Assembly (NCBI GenBank): GCA_016792565.1
Contig: JAEUMK010000046.1
Location: 1-44,799 of the forward strand
Length of the DNA: 44,799 nucleotides
Source of the DNA: Alphaproteobacteria bacterium
GTDB taxonomy: Bacteria > Pseudomonadota > Alphaproteobacteria > Micropepsales > Micropepsaceae
Reading direction: 5' to 3'
Shown here one piece after another: positions 27,207-35,109 of this stretch (positions within the stretch are counted from its first letter, which is position 1; each line of letters begins with the position of its first letter). The translations under genes and the position numbers were made by a program. The notes under the pieces are model-generated. The model was given only the letters and a program-made list of their open reading frames with translations. It did no database searches and had not been told where the DNA came from.

Positions 27207-28051
27207 GCGGGCTCGACGCGCTGCCGCCGCTGCGCGAGGTGATCGGCGCGCAGAACCTCACCGCCCGGAAGTCGCTCGGGCAGAACTTCCTGCTCGATCT
27301 CAATCTCACCGGGCGCATCGCCCGCGAGGCCGGGCCGCTCGCCGGGCGCGACGTGCTGGAGATCGGCCCCGGTCCCGGCGGCCTCACCCGCGCGCTGCTG
27401 GCCGAGGGCGCGGCCCATGTCCTCGCCATCGAGCGCGACGATCGCTTCCTCCCCGCCCTTGCGGACATCGACGCGGCGAGCGGCGGCCGGCTGATCGTCG
27501 AGCCGGCCGACGCGCTCGCCGCCGACGAACCGGCCCTCCTCGCCCGCCACGGCCTGACGCCGCCGGTCACCATCGTCGCCAACCTGCCCTACAATGTCGG
27601 CACGGCGCTTCTTGTGAAGTGGCTGACCGAGCCGCGCTGGCCCGCCTGGTTCTCCTCGATGACGCTGATGTTCCAGCGCGAGGTGGCGATGCGCATCGTC
27701 GCCGGGCCGGGGGCCGAGTTCGGGCGCCTCTCGGTGCTCGCCCAGTGGCGCACGCGGCCGCGCATCCTCTTCGACGTGAACCCGCGCGCCTTCCTGCCGC
27801 CGCCCAGCATCGTCTCCTCCGTCGTGCGGCTCGACGTCATTCCCGACCCCGCCCCCGCGCCGGTGAAGGCGCTGGAAGCGGTCACCGCCGCCGCTTTCGG
27901 CCAGCGCCGCAAGATGCTGCGGGCCAGCCTCAGGACGCTCGGCCGCGACCCGCTGCCGATCCTCGCCGCCTGCGGCATCGAGCCGACGCTGCGGGCCGAG
28001 CAGCTTCCGGTCGCCGGCTTCCTCGCCCTCGCCAACGCCTACGCGGATTGA
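27203..28051 (+). CDS. rsmA: 16S rRNA dimethyladenosine transferase
   Basis: Dimethylates the two adjacent adenosines in the 3'-terminal hairpin of 16S rRNA (KsgA). The 282-residue protein has [10 protein letters not shown] near the N-terminus, the SAM-binding block [14 protein letters not shown] from E53, motif IV NLPY at 127-130, and the C-terminal helical region with [18 protein letters not shown]. The ATG at 27203 overlaps the pdxA stop. Last gene of the plus-strand lpt-surA block; 88 bp separate it from the dehydrogenase. Confidence 0.96.
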   Translation: MSGLDALPPLREVIGAQNLTARKSLGQNFLLDLNLTGRIAREAGPLAGRDVLEIGPGPGGLTRALLAEGAAHVLAIERDDRFLPALADIDAASGGRLIVEPADALAADEPALLARHGLTPPVTIVANLPYNVGTALLVKWLTEPRWPAWFSSMTLMFQREVAMRIVAGPGAEFGRLSVLAQWRTRPRILFDVNPRAFLPPPSIVSSVVRLDVIPDPAPAPVKALEAVTAAAFGQRRKMLRASLRTLGRDPLPILAACGIEPTLRAEQLPVAGFLALANAYAD

Positions 28052-28139
28052 GCGCCGCGCTGACGCAGCGTCGGCTTGACGGCCCCGCTCCGCCCCATCA
28101 CTTTGCCGCCGACAAAAAGTCAGGAAACGGAGCGCCCCC

Positions 28140-29192
28140 ATGTTTTGCGAAGCCATCGTCGCCTATGGCGAGAAGCTGGAGCGCGTCGAGCTGGAAACGC
28201 CGGTGCCGCAGGGCGGCGAGGTGCTGGTCCAGGTGACGGAGTGCGGCGTCTGCCACAGCGACGTCCACATCCACGACGGCTATTTCGGTCTCGGGGGCGA
28301 GGCCAAGCTCGACGTCCGCGCCGGCCGCAAGCTGCCCTTCGCGCTCGGCCACGAGATCGGCGGCCGCGTCGTCGCCGTCGGACCGGACGTCAAGGGCGTG
28401 AAGGTCGGCGACCGCCGCGTCGTCTATCCGTGGATCGGCTGCGGCGACTGCCCGGCCTGCGCCCGCGACGAGGAGCAGCTCTGCAACAAGCCGCGCAATC
28501 TCGGCATCCAGGTCAACGGCGGCTACGCCAGCCACGTCCTGGTGCCGCACGAGAAATACCTGATCGATTTCGCCGGCGCCGATCCGGCGCTCGCCGCCGC
28601 CTATATGTGCTCGGGCCTCACGGCCTTCGGCGCGATGAAGAAGCTCGGCGCGGTCGGCAAGCAGGACCCCATCGTCATCGTCGGCCTCGGCGGCGTCGGC
28701 ATGATGGGGCTTCAGTTCGCCCGCGCCATGTTCGACGCGCCGATCGTCGGCGTCGACGTCGACCAGTCCAAGCTCGACGCCGCGCTGAAGGCGGGGGCCA
28801 GCTCCGTCGTCAATTCGCGCGAGGACGGCGCGCTGAAGAAGCTGCTCGGCGCGACCGGCGGCGCCTATGCCGCCATCGACTTCGTCGGTTCGGAGGCCTC
28901 CTTCGCCTTCGCGCAGGGCTCGGTGCGCAAGGGCGGCAAGGTGATCGTCGTCGGTCTCTTCGGCGGCGCCTTCTCGATGCCGATTCCGATGCTGCCGATG
29001 CGCGCCATCTCGATCGGCGGCTCCTATGTCGGCTCGCTGCCGGAAACGCTGGAGATGATGGCGCTGGTGAAGGCCGGCAAGATCGACCCGATCCCGGTCA
29101 CAAGGCGCAAGCTCGCCGAGGCCAGCGCCACGCTGGACGATCTGCGCAAGGGCACGATCGTCGGCCGCGTGGTGCTCGATCCGGCGCTCTAG
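28140..29192 (+). CDS. Zinc-dependent alcohol dehydrogenase
   Basis: A medium-chain dehydrogenase of 350 residues that would oxidise an alcohol with NAD(P). The catalytic zinc ligands are C38 in CGVCHSD and H71-E72 in GHE. The structural zinc cysteines are C101, C104, C107 and C115. The Rossmann fingerprint GLGGVGMMG lies at about 181-189, followed by VGVDVDQSKLDAALK, whose Asp at the end of strand 2 favours NAD. AGGAAACGGAG precedes the ATG. It sits alone between two conserved core blocks. Its TAG shares CTAG with the convergent COG3650-like gene. Substrate unknown. Confidence 0.92.
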   Translation: MFCEAIVAYGEKLERVELETPVPQGGEVLVQVTECGVCHSDVHIHDGYFGLGGEAKLDVRAGRKLPFALGHEIGGRVVAVGPDVKGVKVGDRRVVYPWIGCGDCPACARDEEQLCNKPRNLGIQVNGGYASHVLVPHEKYLIDFAGADPALAAAYMCSGLTAFGAMKKLGAVGKQDPIVIVGLGGVGMMGLQFARAMFDAPIVGVDVDQSKLDAALKAGASSVVNSREDGALKKLLGATGGAYAAIDFVGSEASFAFAQGSVRKGGKVIVVGLFGGAFSMPIPMLPMRAISIGGSYVGSLPETLEMMALVKAGKIDPIPVTRRKLAEASATLDDLRKGTIVGRVVLDPAL

Positions 29193-29929
29193 CAGCCCAG
29201 CGGGTCGAGCCACCAGCCCAGCAGCTTGCCCTCGGCGTCCAGAACCTCGGGCGCCTCGTAGCATTCCCCGCCGGGATTCTTGCCCGGGCCGCGCACGAAG
29301 ATTTCCGCGTTCGTGCCGGCCGGCTGCGCCGCGTCGGGCGGGTAGGAGGCGATGACCGCCTTGCCGTCCGCGACGGCACAACCCTGCAACGGGTTCTCGT
29401 CGCTCCCGGCCAGCAGGGCGAACCCGGCGTCCGGCGCCGTCGCCGCCGCATAGACGACGGGCGGCTGCCCGCCCGAAGCCCTGAGGCAGGCATCGATGAC
29501 CGGCATCGCGGCAACGACATCCTCGCCCCACGGCCGATAGGCGCAGCCCTTCAGATTGCGGGTCTCCTCGCCCATCAGGGTCGCCTCGACCTTGTAGGGA
29601 AAGACGGTATCGCTCATGCCGTCGGAGCATTCGCCGGACGACACGGTCACGCTCAGCGGACCCGACGTCCAGACATGCACGTCGGGGCCGGCCTGGGCGG
29701 TGTACTCGATCCGGAACTCCGTGGCCTTGACGGCCTCGTCGCCGGGCTCGGTCATGGTGATGGTCGGGGAGTTGATTTCCACGCCCCAGAACGGCTCGGT
29801 GCCGACGCCCTTGATCCTCCCCTTGGCCGCCTCTTCCAGCGTCATCGCCGGCGGCCAGGGATGGGCCGGGGCCGCCTCGGCAGGCGTCGCGGACACGACG
29901 ACGGAGGACATCACGAACGCGAGCAACAT
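29189..29929 (-). CDS. COG3650-like exported protein
   Basis: A 246-residue secreted protein of uncharacterised function. With the ATG at 29929 it opens into a signal peptide (MLLAFVMSSVVVSATPAEA) and AAGGGAG lies about 9 nt upstream; the ATG at 29956 would bury this signal. The mature N-terminal part contains GVGTEPFWGVEI, the motif of COG3650-type proteins. A Cys pair (SGECSDGM and LKGCAYRPWG) suggests a disulfide. The C-terminal half (about 140-246) looks like a second beta-rich domain ending GWWLDPLGC. Downstream of gmk, separated by a palindromic repeat. Confidence 0.8.
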   Translation of the reverse strand: MLLAFVMSSVVVSATPAEAAPAHPWPPAMTLEEAAKGRIKGVGTEPFWGVEINSPTITMTEPGDEAVKATEFRIEYTAQAGPDVHVWTSGPLSVTVSSGECSDGMSDTVFPYKVEATLMGEETRNLKGCAYRPWGEDVVAAMPVIDACLRASGGQPPVVYAAATAPDAGFALLAGSDENPLQGCAVADGKAVIASYPPDAAQPAGTNAEIFVRGPGKNPGGECYEAPEVLDAEGKLLGWWLDPLGC

Positions 29930-30004
29930 GGCCGGTCTCCCTTGCTGGGCCGTCATTCTAGACCCGCACCGCGCCCCTGAGACTGCGACTCCTTGGCCAG
30001 ACTC

Positions 30005-30050
30005 CCTTCCCCCATCGGGGGAAGGTGCCCCGAAGGGGCGGAAGGGGGCC
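30005..30050. repeat. REP-like double hairpin, copy A
   Basis: Stem 1 is CCTTCCCCC (30005-30013) with GGGGGAAGG (30017-30025). Stem 2 is GCCCC-GAA-GGGGC (30027-30039). The trailing sequence GGAAGGGGGCC is shared with copy B at 43882-43927. It lies 8 bp past the gmk stop codon on the minus strand and may stabilise or terminate that transcript. Confidence 0.85.
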
Positions 30051-30058
30051 GCGCCGCC

Positions 30059-30691
30059 TCAGAACTCCGCCATCATCTTCTGGACGAACGGCACCAGCCC
30101 CGGCTGGCGGTGGCGGCGCAGCCGTTCGGCCGAGATGATCTCGCGCGCCTCCTGCAGCGCCCGCTCCAGGAAGTCGTTGACGATGACGTAGTCGTACTCG
30201 GCCCAATGGCTGATTTCGTCGTTCGCTTCGGCCATGCGGCGGGCGACGGTCTCCTCGTCGTCCTGGGCGCGGCGGCGCAGGCGCTCCTCCAGATGCGACT
30301 TCGAGGGCGGCAGGATGAAGATCGTCACGACGTCGTCCGGCATCCGGGCGCGGAGCTGCTGCATGCCCTTCCAGTCGATGTCGAAGAGGACGTCGTGGCC
30401 CTCGGCCATCGCCTCTTCGATATAGTCGCGCGGCGTGCCGTAGGACTTCCCGAATACCCCGGCATGTTCCAGGAACCCGTCGGCCGCGACCTTGGCGTCG
30501 AACGTCGCCTGGTCGACGAAGGTGTAGTCCTGACCGTCGATCTCGCCCGGACGGATCGGCCGCGTGGTCCACGAGACCGACAGGCGCACCTGCTCGTCCA
30601 GTCCCAGGAGGCGGCGGGTGATCGAGGTCTTCCCCGCGCCGCTGGGCGATGAGAAGGCGATCAGCATGGGGCGGCGTTCGATGGTCAGCAT
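30059..30691 (-). CDS. gmk: Guanylate kinase
   Basis: Phosphorylates GMP to GDP with ATP, 210 residues. The P-loop is SSPSGAGKTS (14-23). GMP-binding and catalytic segments are SVSWTTRPIRPGEIDGQDYTF, YGTPRDYIEEAMAEGHDVLF and IFILPPSKSHLEERL. The start could be residue 1 or the ATG eight codons later; both leave the P-loop intact. It begins 9 bp after yicC ends, in the conserved mltG-yicC-gmk order. Confidence 0.96.
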   Translation of the reverse strand: MLTIERRPMLIAFSSPSGAGKTSITRRLLGLDEQVRLSVSWTTRPIRPGEIDGQDYTFVDQATFDAKVAADGFLEHAGVFGKSYGTPRDYIEEAMAEGHDVLFDIDWKGMQQLRARMPDDVVTIFILPPSKSHLEERLRRRAQDDEETVARRMAEANDEISHWAEYDYVIVNDFLERALQEAREIISAERLRRHRQPGLVPFVQKMMAEF

Positions 30692-30700
30692 GTGATCCCG

Positions 30701-31582
30701 TTACTCGACGTTCTGAACCTGCTCGCGGAATTGTTCAATCACCGCCTTCAGGTCCAGTCCGAGCCGGGTCAGCTTGATGTCGAACGACTTGGAGCAGAGC
30801 GTGTTCGCTTCGCGCGTGAATTCCTGACAGAGAAAGTCCAGCCGGCGGCCGGCCGGTTCGCCCGAGGCGAGCAGCTCGCGGGCCTGCGCCGCATGGGCAT
30901 CCAGCCGGTCGAGTTCCTCGGTCACGTCCGCCTTGGCGGCGAGCAGCGCCGCCTCCAGATGCAGCCGCTCGGGACTGAGGGCGGACGAGGCCTCGACCAA
31001 TTTTGCCACCTGGTCGGCGAGGCGCTGCCTGACCGCTTCCGGCGCGAGGCTGGCGAGGCCGCGCGCCTCGGCGGCGATGGCGGCGATGCGGTTCAGCTGC
31101 GCCGCCAGAACCTCGCCGATGCGCGCGCCTTCCTCGGCCCGCGCCCCGGCGAGCGCGTCGATCGCCTGCCTGAGGGAGGCGACCAGCGCCGCGTCCCGCG
31201 CCTCGACATCGGCGCTCTCGACGCGGTCTTCCTCCACCACGCCCTTGATGCGGAACAGCCCGTCGGCGCTCGGCGGCTGCATCGGCAGCACGTTCTCCAT
31301 CGCCCGGATCGCTTCGGAAATCGCCAGCAGCGCCTCGCGGTTGATGCGCAGATTGGGCGCCTGGGCCTGCTCGGCGAGGCTGAGCGAAACCTGTACCGAG
31401 CCGCGCTTCAGCTTCGCCTGGATCGTCTGGCGGGCCTGGACCTCCAGCCCGTCGAGGCCGGGCGGCAGGCGGAAGCGCAGCTCAAGTCCCTTGCCGTTGA
31501 CGCTTTTCAGCTCCCAGGTCCACTCCAGCGTCCCGTGGACGCCGCGGGCGCGGGCGAAGCCGGTCATGCTGACGACGCTCAT
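30701..31582 (-). CDS. yicC: YicC family endoribonuclease
   Basis: A 293-residue cytoplasmic protein. YicC of E. coli has been described as an endoribonuclease affecting small RNA stability. The family's N-terminal SMTGFARARG, ELKSVNGKGLELRFRLPPGL and ARQTIQAKLKRGSVQVSLSL are present. So is the C-terminal DUF1732 block RRLDFLCQEFTREANTLCSK, followed by the helical end. The ATG at 31582 overlaps the mltG stop (ATGA), so translation is coupled. Confidence 0.95.
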   Translation of the reverse strand: MSVVSMTGFARARGVHGTLEWTWELKSVNGKGLELRFRLPPGLDGLEVQARQTIQAKLKRGSVQVSLSLAEQAQAPNLRINREALLAISEAIRAMENVLPMQPPSADGLFRIKGVVEEDRVESADVEARDAALVASLRQAIDALAGARAEEGARIGEVLAAQLNRIAAIAAEARGLASLAPEAVRQRLADQVAKLVEASSALSPERLHLEAALLAAKADVTEELDRLDAHAAQARELLASGEPAGRRLDFLCQEFTREANTLCSKSFDIKLTRLGLDLKAVIEQFREQVQNVE

Positions 31583-32655
31583 GGACTGGCCTCTTGCGCC
31601 GCTTTGGCGCGCTCGCGTTCGATCTCGCGCCACCTGGCGACGTTCTTGTTGTGCTCCTCCAGCGTCGCGGCGAAGGCGTGGCCGCCGGTGCCGTCGGCGA
31701 CGAAGTAGAGATAGTCCGTCTCCGGAGGATTCATCACCGCCTCCAGCGAGGCGCGACCCGGATTGCAGATCGGCCCCGGCGGCAGGCCGTCGATCTGGTA
31801 GGTGTTGTAGGGGTTGGGCTTGTCCAGTTCGCTCTGGCGGATGCCGCGGCCCAGCGGCTCGCCGCCGGTCAGGCCGTAGATGATGGTCGGGTCGGACTGG
31901 AGCCGCATGCCCTTGCGCAGGCGGTTGACGAAGACCGAGGCGACCTGCGGCCGCTCGGCGGCGAGGCCGGTCTCCTTCTCGACGATCGAGGCGAGGATGA
32001 TCGCCTCCTCCAGCGTGTCGTAGGGCAGGTCGGCCTTGCGCTTCGCCCACAGTGCGGCGGCGAGGTCGGTATGCTCCTTCGCCATGCGGCGCAGCAGGTC
32101 GGCGCGGGTCGTGCCGCGGGTGAAGAGATAGGTCTCGGGCAGCAGCACGCCCTCGGCCGGGGCGGCGCGCACCTCGCCGGTGAGCACCGGGTCGGCGGCG
32201 ACGAGGCGCAGGATCATCTGGCTGGTCAGCCCTTCGGCGGCGGTCAGGCGGTACTGGATCACCTTGCCCGCGACCATCAGGTCCATGATCTCGGCCATGC
32301 TGGCGCGGGCCGGAATGGCGTACTCGCCGAACTTCAGCTTGTTGTGGTTTTCGCGGTAGCGCACGCCCAGCTTGAAGATCGTGGCGTCGTCGAGGAGGCC
32401 GAGGCCGAAGAGGTCCTCGGACGAGATCACCCCCGCCGTCTTCAGCTTGGCGGCGATGGTGTTCAGCCCGTCGCCCGGCTCCAGCATGACGGTGGTGTCG
32501 GCGGCGAGCGGCCCGGGCGCATTAAAGCGCTCCCACGCCCACCAGGCGGCGCCGGCGGCCGCGACGACGGCGAGGACGGCGAGCGAGAACAGGGCGGCGA
32601 AGATGCGCAGGAGGACCGACCGCCGCCGGCGAGGCCTGGGCGTGTCGTCGGCCAT
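31579..32655 (-). CDS. mltG: Endolytic murein transglycosylase MltG
   Basis: An inner-membrane lytic transglycosylase that cuts nascent glycan strands and sets their length. The 358-residue protein has a basic cytoplasmic start (RPRRRRSVLL), one membrane segment (about 14-40), and a LysM-like region around EPGDGLNTIAAKLKTAGVI. The YceG catalytic block includes the conserved Glu in ASIVEKETG (about 220-228), VNRLRKGMRLQSDPTIIYGL and YNTYQIDGLPPGPICNPG. It ends with YLYFVADGTGGHAFAATLEE. Starts 6 bp after fabF ends. Confidence 0.95.
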   Translation of the reverse strand: MADDTPRPRRRRSVLLRIFAALFSLAVLAVVAAAGAAWWAWERFNAPGPLAADTTVMLEPGDGLNTIAAKLKTAGVISSEDLFGLGLLDDATIFKLGVRYRENHNKLKFGEYAIPARASMAEIMDLMVAGKVIQYRLTAAEGLTSQMILRLVAADPVLTGEVRAAPAEGVLLPETYLFTRGTTRADLLRRMAKEHTDLAAALWAKRKADLPYDTLEEAIILASIVEKETGLAAERPQVASVFVNRLRKGMRLQSDPTIIYGLTGGEPLGRGIRQSELDKPNPYNTYQIDGLPPGPICNPGRASLEAVMNPPETDYLYFVADGTGGHAFAATLEEHNKNVARWREIERERAKAAQEASP

Positions 32656-32661
32656 GGCGGC

Positions 32662-33924
32662 CTAGACCGGCGGCGCGGTCATGATCAGCGCCGCATTGGT
32701 GCCGCCGAAGCCGAACGAGTTCGAGAGGACGGCGCGCACCTGGCGCTTGCGCGGACGATGCGGCACGAGGTCGATCGCGGTCGTGACGTCCGGATTGTCG
32801 AGATTGATGGTCGGCGGCACGATCTGGTCGCGGATCGCGAGGATCGAGAAGATCGCCTCCACCGCGCCGGCCGCGCCCAGAAGATGGCCGATCGAGGACT
32901 TGGTCGAGGACATCGAGAGCGTCCTGGCCGCCTCGCCGAACAGCCGCTCGATCGCCCCCAGTTCGATGCCGTCGGCCATCGTCGAGGTGCCGTGGGCGTT
33001 GACGTAGTCGATGTCGGCCGGCGTCAGCCCGGCGCGCTTGAGCGCCATCACCACGGCGCGATAGCCGCCGTCGCCGTCCTCGGACGGGGCGGTGATGTGA
33101 TAGGCGTCGCCCGAGAGGCCATAGCCGGCGATCTCGGCGTAGATCTTGGCGCCGCGCCGCTTGGCGTGCTCCAGCTCCTCCAGGACCACGACGCCCGCGC
33201 CCTCGCCCATCAGGAAGCCGTCGCGGTCCTTGTCGTAGGGACGCGAGGCCTTCTCGGGCGTGTCGTTATAGGCGGTGGAGAGCGCCCGGCAGGCGTTGAA
33301 GCCGGCGATGCCGATGCGGCAGATCGAACCTTCCGCGCCGCCGGCGATCATCACGTCGGCATCGTCGAAGGCGATCAGCCGCGCCGCGTCGCCGATGGCG
33401 TGGGCGCCGGTGGCGCAGGCGGTGACGACCGCGTGGTTGGGGCCCTTGGCGCCGAAGCGGATCGAAACCTGGCCGGAGACCAGGTTGATCAGGCGGCCGG
33501 GAATGAAGAACGGGCTGATCCGGCGCGGGCCTTTCTCGTGCAGGACGATCGAGGCTTCCTCGATGCCCGGCAGGCCGCCGATGCCCGAGCCGATGAGGAC
33601 GCCGGTGCGATGGCGCTGCTCGTCGGTCTCCAGCCTGATGCCGGCATCGTCCCACGCCTGCTGCGCGGCGGCGATGCCGAAGATGATGAAGTCGTCGAGC
33701 TTGCGCTGCTCTTTCGGCTCCAGGTAGTCGTCGGGATTGAACAGCCCCTCGGCCGTCGCGCCGCGCGGCACGCCGGCGGCGATGCGCGTCGCCAGATCGT
33801 CCACCTTGAAGGCGGTGATCGGCCGGGCGCCGGACTTGCCGTCCAGCAGCCGCGACCATGTCGCCTCGACGCCGCTTCCCAGCGGCGTGACGGCGCCCAG
33901 ACCCGTTACGACGACGCGCCTCAT
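32662..33924 (-). CDS. fabF: 3-oxoacyl-ACP synthase II
   Basis: Condenses malonyl-ACP with acyl-ACP in type II fatty-acid elongation. The 420-residue protein has the active-site C170 in VTACATGAHAIG. The catalytic histidines are in VNAHGTSTMADGIELG and SSTKSSIGHLLGAAGAVE. GGAEGSICRIGIAGFNACRALS and the C-terminal LSNSFGFGGTNAALIM are standard. It follows acpP by 16 bp, the common acpP-fabF pairing. Confidence 0.97.
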   Translation of the reverse strand: MRRVVVTGLGAVTPLGSGVEATWSRLLDGKSGARPITAFKVDDLATRIAAGVPRGATAEGLFNPDDYLEPKEQRKLDDFIIFGIAAAQQAWDDAGIRLETDEQRHRTGVLIGSGIGGLPGIEEASIVLHEKGPRRISPFFIPGRLINLVSGQVSIRFGAKGPNHAVVTACATGAHAIGDAARLIAFDDADVMIAGGAEGSICRIGIAGFNACRALSTAYNDTPEKASRPYDKDRDGFLMGEGAGVVVLEELEHAKRRGAKIYAEIAGYGLSGDAYHITAPSEDGDGGYRAVVMALKRAGLTPADIDYVNAHGTSTMADGIELGAIERLFGEAARTLSMSSTKSSIGHLLGAAGAVEAIFSILAIRDQIVPPTINLDNPDVTTAIDLVPHRPRKRQVRAVLSNSFGFGGTNAALIMTAPPV

Positions 33925-33940
33925 GGGCGGTGCCCCGCGC

Positions 33941-34180
33941 TTACTTCGCAGCGCGTTCCGAGATGAACTTCACGGCGTCGCCGACCGTCTGGATCGACTC
34001 GGCCGCGTCGTCCGGAATCTCGATGCCGAACTCTTCTTCGAACGCCATGACCAGCTCGACCGTGTCGAGGCTGTCCGCGCCGAGATCGTCGATGAAGCTC
34101 GCCTTTTCGCTGACCTTGTCAGCTTCGACGCCGAGATGGTCGACGACGATCTTCTTAACGCGCTCCGCGATATCGCTCAT
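33941..34180 (-). CDS. acpP: Acyl carrier protein
   Basis: A small acidic carrier of 79 residues. The phosphopantetheine attachment serine is S37 in [12 protein letters not shown], followed by the recognition helix [20 protein letters not shown] lies about 10 nt before the ATG. A candidate promoter of its own lies upstream, in keeping with the high demand for ACP. Confidence 0.98.
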   Translation of the reverse strand: MSDIAERVKKIVVDHLGVEADKVSEKASFIDDLGADSLDTVELVMAFEEEFGIEIPDDAAESIQTVGDAVKFISERAAK

Positions 34181-34244
34181 TTGAATCCGGTCCTTCGTTT
34201 GTAGGTTTCTGCGGCGGTTCAGGTCGCGTCAGAAAGCCGGGCTT

Positions 34245-34272
34245 ACTATCACGGAGCCCGACGCGATGTCAC
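34245..34272 (-). promoter_or_regulatory. Candidate acpP promoter
   Basis: On the minus strand GTGACA (34267-34272) and GATAGT (34245-34250) are separated by 16 bp. They match five and four of six consensus bases. The start site would be about 60 nt before the acpP ATG. Confidence 0.42.
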
Positions 34273-34273
34273 C

Positions 34274-34297
34274 CCCGGAAATCCGCCGTTTTCCGGG
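34274..34297. terminator. Hairpin between fabG and acpP
   Basis: CCCGGAAA and TTTCCGGG form an 8-bp stem with an 8-nt loop, 24 bp past the fabG stop. On the plus strand it is followed by CTGTTTTT, but fabG is on the minus strand, where no T-run follows. It may therefore act as a processing or partial termination element rather than a classical terminator. Confidence 0.35.
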
Positions 34298-34321
34298 CTG
34301 TTTTTCGGGACTTTCGGCGAA

Positions 34322-35059
34322 TCAGACCATCGCCATGCCGCCATTGACGTGAATCGTGGCGCCGGTGACGTAGGCGGCCTCCTCGCTGGCGAGGAAGACG
34401 ACCGCCGCCGCGATCTCCTCCGGCGTGCCCATGCGCCCCGCCGGGATGCGCCCCGCGATCTGCGCCTTCTGCTCGTCGCTCAGCGCCCCGGTCATGGGCG
34501 TCGCGATGAAGCCCGGCGCGACGCAATTGACGGTGATGTTGCGGCTGGCGACCTCGGCGGCGAGCGATTTCGACATGCCGATCAGGCCCGCCTTGGCGGC
34601 GGCGTAGTTGCCCTGCCCCGGATTGCCGGTGACCCCGACGACCGAGGTGATCGAGACGATGCGGCCCCAGCGCTTCTTCATCATGCCGCGCAGCGAGGCG
34701 CGGGCGAGGCGGAAGGCGCCGGTGAGGTTGACGCGCAGGATGTCGTCCCACTCGGCGTCCTTCATGCGCATGAACAGGTTGTCGCGCGTGATGCCGGCAT
34801 TGTTGACGAGGATGTCGAGGCCGCCGAGGCCCTTCTCGACCGCCGGCACCAGGGCGTCGACCGAGGCGGTGTCGGCGAGATCGGCGGGGAAGATCTCCGC
34901 CCGCTCGCCGAGTTCGGCCTTCAGCGCCTCGAGCTGCTCGACCCGGCGGCCCGACAGCGCCACCGTCGCGCCCTGGCCGTGCAGCGCCTTGGCGATCGCC
35001 AGCCCGATCCCGCCCGTCGCGCCGGTCACCAGCGCCGTCTTGCCCGTCAGATTGAACAT
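34322..35059 (-). CDS. fabG: 3-oxoacyl-ACP reductase
   Basis: The NADPH-dependent reductase of fatty-acid elongation, 245 residues, SDR fold. The cofactor loop is GATGGIG (13-19). NNAGITRDN is the NNAG motif. The catalytic set is S139, Y152 and K156 (YAAAK). The end GGMAMV is typical of FabG. The ATG at 35059 follows GGGAGACGAAG; an upstream in-frame ATG would cross the palindrome at 35077-35104 and is rejected. Confidence 0.97.
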   Translation of the reverse strand: MFNLTGKTALVTGATGGIGLAIAKALHGQGATVALSGRRVEQLEALKAELGERAEIFPADLADTASVDALVPAVEKGLGGLDILVNNAGITRDNLFMRMKDAEWDDILRVNLTGAFRLARASLRGMMKKRWGRIVSITSVVGVTGNPGQGNYAAAKAGLIGMSKSLAAEVASRNITVNCVAPGFIATPMTGALSDEQKAQIAGRIPAGRMGTPEEIAAAVVFLASEEAAYVTGATIHVNGGMAMV

Positions 35060-35076
35060 CTCTTCGTCTCCCGTTC

Positions 35077-35104
35077 TTTCCTCCCCCGAAATCGGGGGAG
35101 GAAA
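35077..35104. repeat. 28-bp palindrome inside the fab operon
   Basis: The arms TTTCCTCCCCCGA and TCGGGGGAGGAAA are perfect 13-bp complements around a 2-bp centre. It lies 5 bp past the fabD stop and 17 bp before the fabG ATG on the minus strand. It is related in sequence to the REP-like repeats at 30005 and 43882. Confidence 0.9.
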
Positions 35105-35109
35105 GTCTG

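Noticed and set aside
28098-29630. 510-codon minus-strand frame over the alcohol dehydrogenase
   Set aside because: The dehydrogenase has complete zinc and cofactor motifs on the plus strand; the opposite frame has none.
34274-34297. Classical rho-independent terminator of fabG
   Set aside because: The T-run follows the hairpin on the plus strand, whereas fabG is transcribed on the minus strand. It is kept only as a hairpin at low confidence.
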